Shown piece by piece: positions 50,359 to 57,300 of a stretch of 64,000 nt of DNA (position 1 is its first letter; every line of letters begins with the position of its first letter). The translations under genes and the position numbers were made by a program. The DNA comes from Myxococcaceae bacterium (GTDB lineage Bacteria > Myxococcota > Myxococcia > Myxococcales > Myxococcaceae). Location of the stretch: contig JADGRA010000006.1 of the NCBI GenBank assembly GCA_017881265.1, positions 16,718-80,717 on the forward strand. The letters run 5' to 3'. The notes under the pieces are model-generated. The model was not told where the DNA came from. It ran no database searches and was given only the letters and a program-made list of their open reading frames with translations.

Positions 50359-50366
50359 TCGCGAGA
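50358..50366. promoter_or_regulatory. Fourth TCGCGA-type activator site
   Basis: GTCGCGAGA overlaps the stop of the STAS gene and equals 9 bases of the inverted copy at 49980-49988. It lies 50 bp upstream of the GG of the second -24/-12 promoter; the corresponding distance for the first promoter is 61 bp, a difference of one helical turn. Confidence 0.45.
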
Positions 50367-50406
50367 CAGCCTGCCGGCGTCTGCCTCAACCAAGCCTGGA
50401 ACTGCT

Positions 50407-50422
50407 TGGCACGTTCGATGCT
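50407..50422 (+). promoter_or_regulatory. -24/-12 (sigma-54) promoter of the catalase-like gene
   Basis: TGGCACGTTCGATGCT has a perfect TGGCACG -24 element and GG-N10-GC spacing; the -12 element ATGCT differs from TTGCT at one base. Predicted start is near 50433, 25 nt before the ATG at 50458. Confidence 0.65.
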
Positions 50423-50457
50423 CTGGACCGGTGTCGAGTTTGGGAAAAGGTTCGTCC

Positions 50458-51471
50458 ATGCGTCGTTTTCAGAAACTGGTCCTCATCGTCGTCACTGGCG
50501 TCGTCACCTCGGTCAGCGGTAGCCGTGCTCTTGCGCAGACGCCCGAGCAGACGGGACAGCTGCCGCAGCGGTTGCCGGCGCAACTAGTCCAGGACTTCCA
50601 TAGCGCTTTCGGCGCTCATCACGCGCGCGCTGTCCACGCAAAGGGCGTGATTCTCCGCGGAAGCTTCGCTCCGGACCGGGACGCCTCGAGACTTTGTCGC
50701 GCGGCGCTATTCACCCAAACCGCTGTGCCGGTCATCGTTCGTTTCTCCGACTTCACGGGCATTCCGAACATTCCGGACACCAGCATGGACGCAAACCCTC
50801 GCGGGCTCGCCATCAAATTCCTAATGCCAGATGGCTCCAATCTCGACATCGTTACTCACAGCTTCAACGGCTTCCCGGTGTCGACGGCCGCTGAGTTTTC
50901 GACTCTCTTGCAGGCGATTGGAGCGTCCGGGACAGGGGCCCCCAAGCCGACGGCGTTGGACAACTTCCTCGCCGGCCATCCCAAGGCGAAGCAGTTCTTC
51001 ACGACGCAGAAGCCACCCCCGGAAAGCTTCGCGACCGCCGCGTACTACGGCGTGAACGCCTTCTATTTCACTACCGTCCAGGGGGAAAGCCGCGCGGTCC
51101 GCTACCAATTTGTGCCGGCTGCTGGGGAACATTACTTGAGCGACGCGGCGCTGAAGGGGAAGTCCCCCGACTACCTGATGACGGAAATTCAGGCACGGGT
51201 GGCCTCCCAACCCATCACCTTCACATGGTGGGCGCAACTCGCGGAGGAAGGCGACGTCATTGATGACCCGGCGACTGCGTGGCCCGCGTCGCGCAAGCGC
51301 GTGCGGCTTGGCGTCGTCACGATTGAGCAGGCTGGCCCGAACACAGCTCAGTCCGACCGCAGCTTGCTCTTCCTGCCCGGAACCTTGCTGCCCGGGATTG
51401 AAGTGGCCGACCCGATGCTGACAATCCGCAACGCCTCTTACCCCGTGTCGTACAGCGAACGGCAGCAGTGA
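50458..51471 (+). CDS. Exported catalase-family heme protein (SrpA-like)
   Basis: The protein has 337 aa from the ATG at 50458, with GGGAAAAGG upstream. Residues 1-27 are a signal peptide ending ALAQ. The catalase core is short (small-subunit, clade-like 'catalase family peroxidase'): RAVHAKGVILRGSF with the distal His, VPVIVRFSDFTGIPNIPDTSMDANPRGLAIKF, and NAFYFTTVQGESRAVRYQFVP. It lacks the C-terminal flavodoxin-like domain. It probably degrades peroxides or uses organic peroxides in the periplasm. It is preceded by a sigma-54 type promoter and followed 30 bp later by a hydrolase gene. Confidence 0.85.
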   Translation: MRRFQKLVLIVVTGVVTSVSGSRALAQTPEQTGQLPQRLPAQLVQDFHSAFGAHHARAVHAKGVILRGSFAPDRDASRLCRAALFTQTAVPVIVRFSDFTGIPNIPDTSMDANPRGLAIKFLMPDGSNLDIVTHSFNGFPVSTAAEFSTLLQAIGASGTGAPKPTALDNFLAGHPKAKQFFTTQKPPPESFATAAYYGVNAFYFTTVQGESRAVRYQFVPAAGEHYLSDAALKGKSPDYLMTEIQARVASQPITFTWWAQLAEEGDVIDDPATAWPASRKRVRLGVVTIEQAGPNTAQSDRSLLFLPGTLLPGIEVADPMLTIRNASYPVSYSERQQ

Positions 51472-51501
51472 CGCCCACCCTCGCAATCAAGGAAAGTGAC
51501 C

Positions 51502-52338
51502 ATGAACGAATCATCTTTCGCAGGAGTTGGCGGCCTCAAAATCTTCACCCGCACCTGGCGCCCGGTGGGGGCCCAGCCCCGAGGTGTGGTGGTGCTCGTC
51601 CATGGCTTCAACGCGCACAGTGGCCGCTACACCTGGGTCGCCGAGCGCCTCGTGGCCAACGGCCTGGCCGTCTACGCGCTCGACCTGCGTGGCCGCGGGA
51701 AGTCAGACGGCGAGCGCTTCTACGTGGACAGCTTCGATGACTACTCCGCCGACGTAGCCAGCCTGGTTGCGATTGCGAAGTCCAAGGAACCGGGACTGCC
51801 TGTCTTTCTGCTCGGGCACAGCGCGGGGGGTGTCACGGCTTGTCTCTACACACTCGATCACCAGCGCGAACTCAGCGGGTTGATTTGTGAAAGCTTCGCG
51901 CATGAGTTGCCGGCGCCCGAATTCGCTCTCGAGATCCTCAAGGGGTTGAGCCACATCGCACCGCATGCACACGTACTAAAGCTGAAGAACGAGGATTTTT
52001 CTCGCGACCCGACAGTGGTGGCGTCGATGAACGCTGACCCCCTCATCGCCAATGAAGTTCAGCCAACCCAAACCGTGGCAGCGCTGGTCCGTGCCGACGC
52101 ACAGCTGAAGAAGGGCTTCCCGACCATCGCCCTGCCAGTTCTCATCCTCCATGGCACGGCAGACAAGGCCGCGAAGCCCAGCGGGAGCCAGCACTTCTAC
52201 GACTCGGCCGGCTCCGCGGACAAGACACTAAAACTGTACGATGGCTACTTCCACGACCCGCTCAGTGACGTGGGGAAAGAAGTCGTGCTCGCGGACATCC
52301 AGGGCTGGATGGACGAACGACTTCGGTCGAAGAGGTGA
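51502..52338 (+). CDS. Alpha/beta hydrolase, monoacylglycerol lipase-like (hydrolase_4)
   Basis: The protein has 278 aa from the ATG at 51502, 7 bp after AAGGAAA; a GTG two codons upstream is possible. It shows VVLVHGFNAHSGRYTWVAERL, DLRGRGKSDGERFYVDSFDDY, the nucleophile elbow LLGHSAGGV, ILHGTADKAA (Asp) and DGYFHDPLSD (His). These are the motifs of serine-aminopeptidase/lysophospholipase-type hydrolases. There is no signal peptide, so it is cytoplasmic. Together with the catalase-like gene it could handle oxidised or membrane-derived lipids (inference). Confidence 0.88.
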   Translation: MNESSFAGVGGLKIFTRTWRPVGAQPRGVVVLVHGFNAHSGRYTWVAERLVANGLAVYALDLRGRGKSDGERFYVDSFDDYSADVASLVAIAKSKEPGLPVFLLGHSAGGVTACLYTLDHQRELSGLICESFAHELPAPEFALEILKGLSHIAPHAHVLKLKNEDFSRDPTVVASMNADPLIANEVQPTQTVAALVRADAQLKKGFPTIALPVLILHGTADKAAKPSGSQHFYDSAGSADKTLKLYDGYFHDPLSDVGKEVVLADIQGWMDERLRSKR

Positions 52339-52534
52339 TCATGATGCACGCCATCCCTTCCTCCACGAGACTCCCTGCATCCGTTGCCTCGGTAGGGATC
52401 ATTCCCGCGTTGCGGATCGCCTGCGGTGAGATAAGGCGGCTCAAAAGACGAATACCGTTAATTCGATGTCAAGCGTCGGTTTCCGCCGTGGTAGTTCGGC
52501 CTCGGCCGAGCACCGGCTAGGTGGCGAGGACCGA
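52339..52534. other. Gene-free stretch
   Basis: No convincing gene or signal is visible between the hydrolase and the gene fragment at 52535. Short frames on both strands lack domain-like sequence. Confidence 0.5.
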
Positions 52535-52642
52535 ATGAACGAAACAGAGAACAAGCTCAGCGGAGCTGACTTCGTCAACGGCGTCGGCCTATCGCAGGTT
52601 CCCGACGGTGCGATGCTGCTGTCGGGCAATGCGCGAACGTGA
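52535..52642 (+). pseudogene. N-terminal fragment of a Rieske/FAD-dependent oxidoreductase
   Basis: The 35 codons read MNETENKLSGADFVNGVGLS, then QVPDGAMLLSGNART and stop. This resembles the N-terminal 30 residues of Rieske-type FAD oxidoreductases (pattern DFxxGVxLxxVPDGxMLLGH). The rest of the gene is absent; 52643-52775 holds nothing recognisable. Confidence 0.4.
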
Positions 52643-52775
52643 GGAGCCAAGAGTAGAGCTCGAGACACGCCATAAACGGCGGACACGTGCGTGCATCCAA
52701 CCCATGTAAGAAGCGGCGCCTCAGCCTTCTGAGTGGGGGCGTCGAACCCGATCCAGACCGCCTTTTCGCTTAGCC

Positions 52776-52804
52776 TTGCAATGTAGCTCTGATGTAGCTA
52801 CATC
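52776..52804 (+). promoter_or_regulatory. Promoter of the toxin-antitoxin pair, leaderless
   Basis: TTGCAA (52776-52781), a 17-bp spacer and TACATC (52799-52804). Transcription would start about 7 bp downstream at 52811, which is the A of the antitoxin ATG; no ribosome binding site is present, so the mRNA is probably leaderless. Confidence 0.55.
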
Positions 52805-52811
52805 AGAGCTA
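52784..52811. promoter_or_regulatory. Autoregulatory operator: 28-bp perfect palindrome
   Basis: The half-site TAGCTCTGATGTAG is followed directly by its exact reverse complement, with no mismatch, and the last base is the A of the ATG. It covers the promoter spacer and the -10 box. Ribbon-helix-helix antitoxins bind such palindromes to repress their own operons. Confidence 0.8.
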
Positions 52812-53059
52812 TGCGAAAGAACGCGGTCTATCGGATGCGCGTGCCCAAAAAGACCCTGGCCGCCATCAAGCGGGTGGCCGCCGCGAAGGGTGAGGACGCC
52901 TCCGAGTGGGGACGCGCCATCATAGAGACTGAGCTGCGCCGGGACGTCGCGGCGCTCCGGCTCCGTGACCAGCTTCAAGAGTCGAATCCGGGTCGCCTGA
53001 CTGAAGACGAGGCAATGGACCTCGTCAATGAGGCAAAGCGGGCGACGAGCACGCGGTGA
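52811..53059 (+). CDS. Ribbon-helix-helix antitoxin
   Basis: The protein has 82 aa. The N-terminal strand AVYRMRVPKKTLAAIKRVAAAKGEDASEWGRAIIETELRR is a ribbon-helix-helix DNA-binding module. The C-terminal half (LQESNPGRLTEDEAMDLVNEAKRATSTR) would wrap the toxin. Its stop overlaps the PIN toxin GTG (53056-53059), so the two are coupled. Confidence 0.8.
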   Translation: MRKNAVYRMRVPKKTLAAIKRVAAAKGEDASEWGRAIIETELRRDVAALRLRDQLQESNPGRLTEDEAMDLVNEAKRATSTR

Positions 53060-53484
53060 TTCGTGCAGTACTCGACTGCAACGTAATGATTACCGCTGCC
53101 CTGTCCGCAGGGAAGTGCGCCGAGGTTCTCGCCCGTGCTCGGCAACGCAACGGCTTTGAGCTGGTGTGGTCACCGCCGATCGTGGCCGAGTGTCTTCGCG
53201 TAATCGAGTACTCAAAGCTCGCGGGTAAGTTCCGGACCGATCCGCGACTCCTTGTTGAACAGGCCATGGCCAGCGCCCATATCGTGGCGACCGACCTCCT
53301 TCCGGAGCTTGACGTCGTGAAGGCGGACCCGTCAGACAACATCTACCTGGCGACCGCCCTTGCCGGTGGCGCGCGCTGGGTGGTCACCGGAAACACCAGG
53401 CACCTCACACCCCTCGATGGCTATGCGGGGCTAAGGATCGTCAAGCCGGCCGTGTTCCTCGCGGAGCTCGACGCGCAAGTCTAA
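53056..53484 (+). CDS. PIN-domain toxin (putative ribonuclease)
   Basis: The protein has 142 aa from a GTG. Acidic PIN residues are D7 (RAVLDCNVMITA), E in PPIVAECLRVIEY, and the D pair in VVKADPSDNIYLATALAGGARWVVTGNTRHL. It is of the COG1569 'PIN family toxin component' kind. PIN toxins cut RNA with a divalent metal. It lies 224 bp from the right end of the island, where it may help retain it. Confidence 0.85.
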   Translation: MIRAVLDCNVMITAALSAGKCAEVLARARQRNGFELVWSPPIVAECLRVIEYSKLAGKFRTDPRLLVEQAMASAHIVATDLLPELDVVKADPSDNIYLATALAGGARWVVTGNTRHLTPLDGYAGLRIVKPAVFLAELDAQV

Positions 53485-53545
53485 TCGCCTGCTACCATTT
53501 CTCGGCGGTTACAAGGGCGAGGAGGGTACCGGTGTTCGCCTGTGC

Positions 53546-53600
53546 TCGGGCTAAGAACCCGACGAAACCTTGACGGTTTCTTGACGTAACCAGAGGACAA
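53546..53600. repeat. Degenerate tRNA-like arm and TTGACG direct repeats near the right att site
   Basis: TCGGGCTAAGAACCCGA (53548-53564) is a 5-bp stem with a 7-nt loop that differs from the tRNA-fMet anticodon arm at two bases. It is followed by TTGACGGTTTCTTGACG (53572-53588), two TTGACG repeats. A sequence sharing 22 of 27 positions with 53567-53593 recurs at 63220-63246. This may be integrase arm-binding DNA or scars of earlier insertions. Confidence 0.4.
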
Positions 53601-53707
53601 AAGGGGCCACTGGCGACAACTCAAGGCAACACCACTGACGGCTGAACCCCTTGATTCTGAAGGAAAATCCAAGCGCGACGCCCACCTAGGAAACCTACTC
53701 TGTAGCT

Positions 53708-53753
53708 CTCATAACCCGAAGGTCGCGGGTTCAAATCCCGCCCCCGCAACTCC
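53708..53753 (+). repeat. attR-like copy of the 46-bp tRNA-fMet repeat
   Basis: Identical over 46 bp to 45458-45503. The 5' half of the tRNA is not here, so it is not a functional tRNA gene. The region 53485-53905 around it has no protein gene. Confidence 0.85.
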
Positions 53754-53760
53754 GAAGAAC

Positions 53761-53802
53761 CCGAAGCCCTACCGTCAGTTAGGCGGTGGGGCTTTGGCGT
53801 TT
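53761..53802 (+). terminator. Diverged copy of the tRNA-fMet terminator
   Basis: CCGAAGCCCTACCG / CGGTGGGGCTTTGG with the loop TCAGTTAGG, then CGTTTC. About 80% identical to 45510-45550, so the similarity between the two island ends extends past the tRNA. Confidence 0.6.
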
Positions 53803-53905
53803 CTGGGGGAGAGGTTTGGGATTTCAAGCTCCGCCACGGCCACCCGCGGGGCCTCGCCCAGCTCGTCCGGGTGAACTCGAGGCACGGGGAGCTTCCACCC
53901 ACGTG

Positions 53906-54733
53906 TCACCCCGGAACGGGGGCGAGGAAGTGCTCCACCAGCGCCCGCGCTGTTTGTTCCTCTTGCTCCAGGGGGAAGACGTGGCCGGCGCCTCGGAGGA
54001 TGACCAACTTCGCGTTCGGGATGAGTCGGGCGAGCACGTACGCGTTCTGTACTGGCACAAGCCGATCCTGATCTCCGGAGAGGACTAGCGTGGGGCACGT
54101 GATCTGCTTCAAACGGGGGGAGGTGTGGTGGCCCATGACGGCGCACAGTTGGGCGAGGGCCGCGAGCGGCCGCGCGTGGTCGCTGCGGAGGAACCAGGCG
54201 CCCATCACGTCCGGGTTCGCGGCGACGAAGGCTGGCGTCGTCAACAGCCTTCCGATCACGCCCGGGCGGTTGCTCCGCCCGCGCGCCACCACCCTCACGA
54301 AGTCCACCATGGCGGAGAGCGAAGGCTTGCGGCTGACCAGGTACGAGGCGTGGGTCGCCCCGAGCGCCAGCGCGCGCAGGCGCTCCGGGTGCCGCAGCGC
54401 GAGTTCCTGCGCGATCATCCCGCCCATGGAGATGCCGAAGACGTTGGCCCCGCCGCCACCGCCCTGCCGGGGTGGGACTCCTACCGCGTCGAGCACGGCC
54501 ACGGCGTCTTCGGCCATTTCTCGCATTTTGAGGAAGCCCAGCCGCGTGCTCGAGTGGCCAGTCCCGCGGTTGTCGAAGGTGATGACGAAGAAGTGTTGGG
54601 CCAGCTTCTCGGGTAGCGCGCCCCAGCCGCGCGAGGAGACTCCCATGCCCATGATCAGCAGCAGGGCTGGCGAGGAGCGCTCGCCATAGGTCGTGTAGTG
54701 GATACGGTGGCGCTGGCGCGTGGTGAACGGCAC
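53906..54733 (-). CDS. Alpha/beta hydrolase
   Basis: The protein has 275 aa from a GTG. It shows LLLIMGMGVSSRGWGALPEKLAQHFFVITFDNRGTGHSS, the nucleophile elbow GISMGGMIAQELALRHPERL, LSGDQDRLVP (Asp) and GAGHVFPLEQ (His). The nearest pattern is the 3-oxoadipate enol-lactonase/TAP-like group, but the substrate cannot be read. It starts 12 bp downstream of the wax-ester synthase gene on the same strand, so a role in ester lipid turnover is likely. Confidence 0.87.
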   Translation of the reverse strand: MPFTTRQRHRIHYTTYGERSSPALLLIMGMGVSSRGWGALPEKLAQHFFVITFDNRGTGHSSTRLGFLKMREMAEDAVAVLDAVGVPPRQGGGGGANVFGISMGGMIAQELALRHPERLRALALGATHASYLVSRKPSLSAMVDFVRVVARGRSNRPGVIGRLLTTPAFVAANPDVMGAWFLRSDHARPLAALAQLCAVMGHHTSPRLKQITCPTLVLSGDQDRLVPVQNAYVLARLIPNAKLVILRGAGHVFPLEQEEQTARALVEHFLAPVPG

Positions 54734-54745
54734 TGTGGGGCGGCC

Positions 54746-56197
54746 TCAGGCATTCCCCGAGGCGGCTCGCACCGCGCCCGAGGGGGAAGGGGGGGACGCG
54801 GCAGCCTCGGCGCAAGCGACCAGCTCGGTCAGTGCCTGTGCCATGCGCTCGGCCAGGCTGGGAAGGTCCTTGGCTGCGTCCGCGTCGCCAAGGAGTCCGA
54901 CGCCCACCTGCCCATTGTAGCTGAGCAATCCCACGGACAGGGTCTGCAGGGCGGCCAGGGGTACCACAGGGTAGCAGGCCAGCATCTGGCGGCCCAGCAG
55001 GTACAGCGGGAACTGGGGCCCCGGTACGTTGGTGACCACCAGGTTGAAGAAACGGGTGGCCACCGCCTGCAGCCGCGCCGACTGGATGAGCAGCGTGGGC
55101 GGGGCGAAGTCCGACAGCCGGGTCAGCGCCATGGCGCCCATCACCTGGCCGCTCTCCTTGAGGCCCTTCATCGACTCGCGCACGCGCTCGAGCTGCCGGC
55201 GCGGGTCCGGCTCGCCGACCGGGAGCGCGCAGAAGGTGGGTGTCACCTGGTTGCCCAGCGTCTCTGAGCCGCGCGCCGTCGCGCCGCGCACGCTCACCGG
55301 CACCATGACCCGCAGGTCGGGCCCCACCGTCTCCCCTCGGGCCAGGAGCAAACAGCGCAACGCCCCCGTCACCACGGTGAGGAGCACGTCGTTGACCGTC
55401 CCGCCCACCGCGGCCCGCACACGCTTGATGTCCGCGAGCGACAGCTGAGCGGTGCAGAAACGGCGGTGCGGCCCGATGGGCACATTGAGCGAGCTGCCCG
55501 GCGCCTTGCCCATCTGCGCGAGCCCGAGCAGTGGCTTCACGCTCCCCGCCAGCATTGCCACCAGGGTCCGGGCGTCGGAGCCCGGCTTGAGCGCCAGATC
55601 CAAGGCCATCTTCACCGGGTGGGTGAGCTGCTGCTCCACCGAGGCGCGCAGCAGCGCGAGGCGGCTCGGCGCCGGCCGCGGAGTCCATGGCGCGCTGGGG
55701 GGCGGGGTCTCGGGGACGGCCTCGCTGTCCATCAGTACCGACGCGATGTCCATGCCAGAGATGCCATCGACCATGCAGTGGTGTGTCTTGGTGACGATGG
55801 CGAAGCCGCTGCGCTCCTTCCCCACGCCCTCGATGAGCCACATCTCCCAGAGCGGCTTGCTGCGGTCGAGCTGTTGTGCCATCAGCCGGCCCGTCAACTT
55901 GAGCAGCTGGGCCTCGCTGCCGGGAGAAGGCAGGGCGGTGTGACGCACGTGGTACTCGAGGTCGAACTGGGCCTCGTCCACCCATACCGGGCGGCCTTGT
56001 TGGAAGGGCACCCACGCCAGGCGCTGGCGATAGCGCGGGACGCGCGCGAGGCGGGACTCGACGAGCCGCAGCAGCTCGTCGTACTGCGGAGAGGGACCCT
56101 CGAACAGCGCGAGCCCGCCCACGTGCATGTGCGCGCTGCGGTTCTCCAGGTTGAGGAATGCGAAGTCCAGACTGCTCAAGCGCTCGAACCACGCCAC
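54746..56197 (-). CDS. Wax-ester synthase / diacylglycerol acyltransferase (WS/DGAT)
   Basis: The protein has 483 aa. It starts RLSSLDFAFLNLENRSAHMHVGGLALFEG, with the catalytic motif H139-H-x3-D144-G145 in KTHHCMVDGISG. C-terminally it shows VNDVLLTVVTGALRCLL and VTNVPGPQFPLYLLGRQML. Length and motifs match bacterial WS/DGAT enzymes that esterify fatty alcohols or diacylglycerol with acyl-CoA. Myxobacteria accumulate neutral and ether lipids during development, so a storage-lipid role is plausible (inference). Confidence 0.93.
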   Translation of the reverse strand: MAWFERLSSLDFAFLNLENRSAHMHVGGLALFEGPSPQYDELLRLVESRLARVPRYRQRLAWVPFQQGRPVWVDEAQFDLEYHVRHTALPSPGSEAQLLKLTGRLMAQQLDRSKPLWEMWLIEGVGKERSGFAIVTKTHHCMVDGISGMDIASVLMDSEAVPETPPPSAPWTPRPAPSRLALLRASVEQQLTHPVKMALDLALKPGSDARTLVAMLAGSVKPLLGLAQMGKAPGSSLNVPIGPHRRFCTAQLSLADIKRVRAAVGGTVNDVLLTVVTGALRCLLLARGETVGPDLRVMVPVSVRGATARGSETLGNQVTPTFCALPVGEPDPRRQLERVRESMKGLKESGQVMGAMALTRLSDFAPPTLLIQSARLQAVATRFFNLVVTNVPGPQFPLYLLGRQMLACYPVVPLAALQTLSVGLLSYNGQVGVGLLGDADAAKDLPSLAERMAQALTELVACAEAAASPPSPSGAVRAASGNA

Positions 56198-56232
56198 GGC
56201 GGCAGCTTGTCACAACCGTGGAACGTTGGCAG

Positions 56233-56248
56233 TGGCAGGGAGGTTGCA
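56233..56248 (+). promoter_or_regulatory. -24/-12 (sigma-54)-like promoter before the enoyl-CoA hydratase gene
   Basis: TGGCAGGGAGGTTGCA matches TGGCAC-N5-TTGCA except one base and keeps GG-N10-GC spacing. It would give a leader of about 185 nt. No TCGCGA site was found upstream. Confidence 0.4.
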
Positions 56249-56444
56249 CGGAGCAGCAACCTCAAAGCCGCGTGTCCTTCGCTTCCTCTGGGTGGAGCGG
56301 CCGTGGACGCAGCAGCCCCCGCGCTCGCGCCGCGCCGGACCCGCGCAGCAAACGCGGTCGGGGCGACCCGTTCGGCAGCTCGCTTGTGAGCGCGCATGCA
56401 TCGTGACAAGAGAAGACCTGAGGCACCGAGGGCGAGGTGGACGC

Positions 56445-57251
56445 ATGAACGCGAGCGAACTGGCCGCCGCCGAGAGGCCGCTTGTCTTGCGGCGGAATGA
56501 CCGTGGGGTGGTGACCCTGACCCTCAATCGGGGTGAACGCTTCAATCCGCTTTCGACCGCGATGATCGCGGCGCTGGAAATGGAGCTCGACGCGCTCCGG
56601 GGGGACCGCACGGCGCGCGTGGTGGTGCTCGCTGGAGCGGGGAGAGGTTTCTGCGCCGGCCACGACCTCAAGGAGATGCGCGCGCACAGCGGCGACAAGC
56701 CGTGGCAGCAGAAGCTCTTTGCGGATTGCAGCCGGATGATGGTCAAGATGACTGAGATCCCTCAGCCAATCATTGGCCGCGTGCACGGTATCGCCACGGC
56801 GGCGGGATGCCAGCTCGTGTCGATGTGCGATCTCGCGGTGGCATCGGACGAGGCGCGCTTTGCGCTGCCCGGGGTCAACGTCGGGATCTTTTGCTCTACC
56901 CCCGCCGTCGGTGTTTTCCGAAACATCGGCCGCAAGCGCTCGATGGAAATGCTGCTCACGGGCGAGATGTTCGACGCGCAGACCGCCCTCGGCTGGGGCC
57001 TCCTGAACCGAGTGGTGCCCTCTGGGTCGCTCGACGCCGAGGTGTCACGCCTGGCGGGCATCATCCTGGCCCGCAGCGGGAAGGTGGTCGCGACCGGAAA
57101 GCGCGCCTTCTACCGACAGATCGACCAGCCGCTCGAAGGGGCCTATGCGACGACCAGTGAGTCGATGACGCTCAGCATGCTCGAGCCGGACGCTACCGAG
57201 GGGATCGACGCGTTCATCGAGAAGCGACCGGCCCGGTGGCCGGAGCGGTGA
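56445..57251 (+). CDS. Enoyl-CoA hydratase/isomerase family protein
   Basis: The protein has 268 aa from the ATG at 56445. Crotonase-fold motifs: VTLTLNRGERFNPLSTAMIAAL, GRGFCAGHDLKEMRAH (first oxyanion turn) and GRVHGIATAAGCQLVSMCDLAVASDEARFALPGVNVGIFCSTPAVGVFRNIG. The second Glu of classical hydratases is replaced in the CSTPAVG loop, so the reaction is not certain. A fatty-acid oxidation step or isomerisation is likely. It diverges from the WS/DGAT operon. Confidence 0.88.
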   Translation: MNASELAAAERPLVLRRNDRGVVTLTLNRGERFNPLSTAMIAALEMELDALRGDRTARVVVLAGAGRGFCAGHDLKEMRAHSGDKPWQQKLFADCSRMMVKMTEIPQPIIGRVHGIATAAGCQLVSMCDLAVASDEARFALPGVNVGIFCSTPAVGVFRNIGRKRSMEMLLTGEMFDAQTALGWGLLNRVVPSGSLDAEVSRLAGIILARSGKVVATGKRAFYRQIDQPLEGAYATTSESMTLSMLEPDATEGIDAFIEKRPARWPER

Positions 57252-57300
57252 ATGGCGGGCTGGCGGCGTCCGCGCGCGAGACGCTCGGCAGCGTCGCCGC

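Noticed and set aside
53621..53902. Minus-strand frame containing GRDLNPRPSGYES
   Set aside because: This string is the well-known antisense translation of tRNA 3' sequence; the frame crosses the att repeat and is not a protein.
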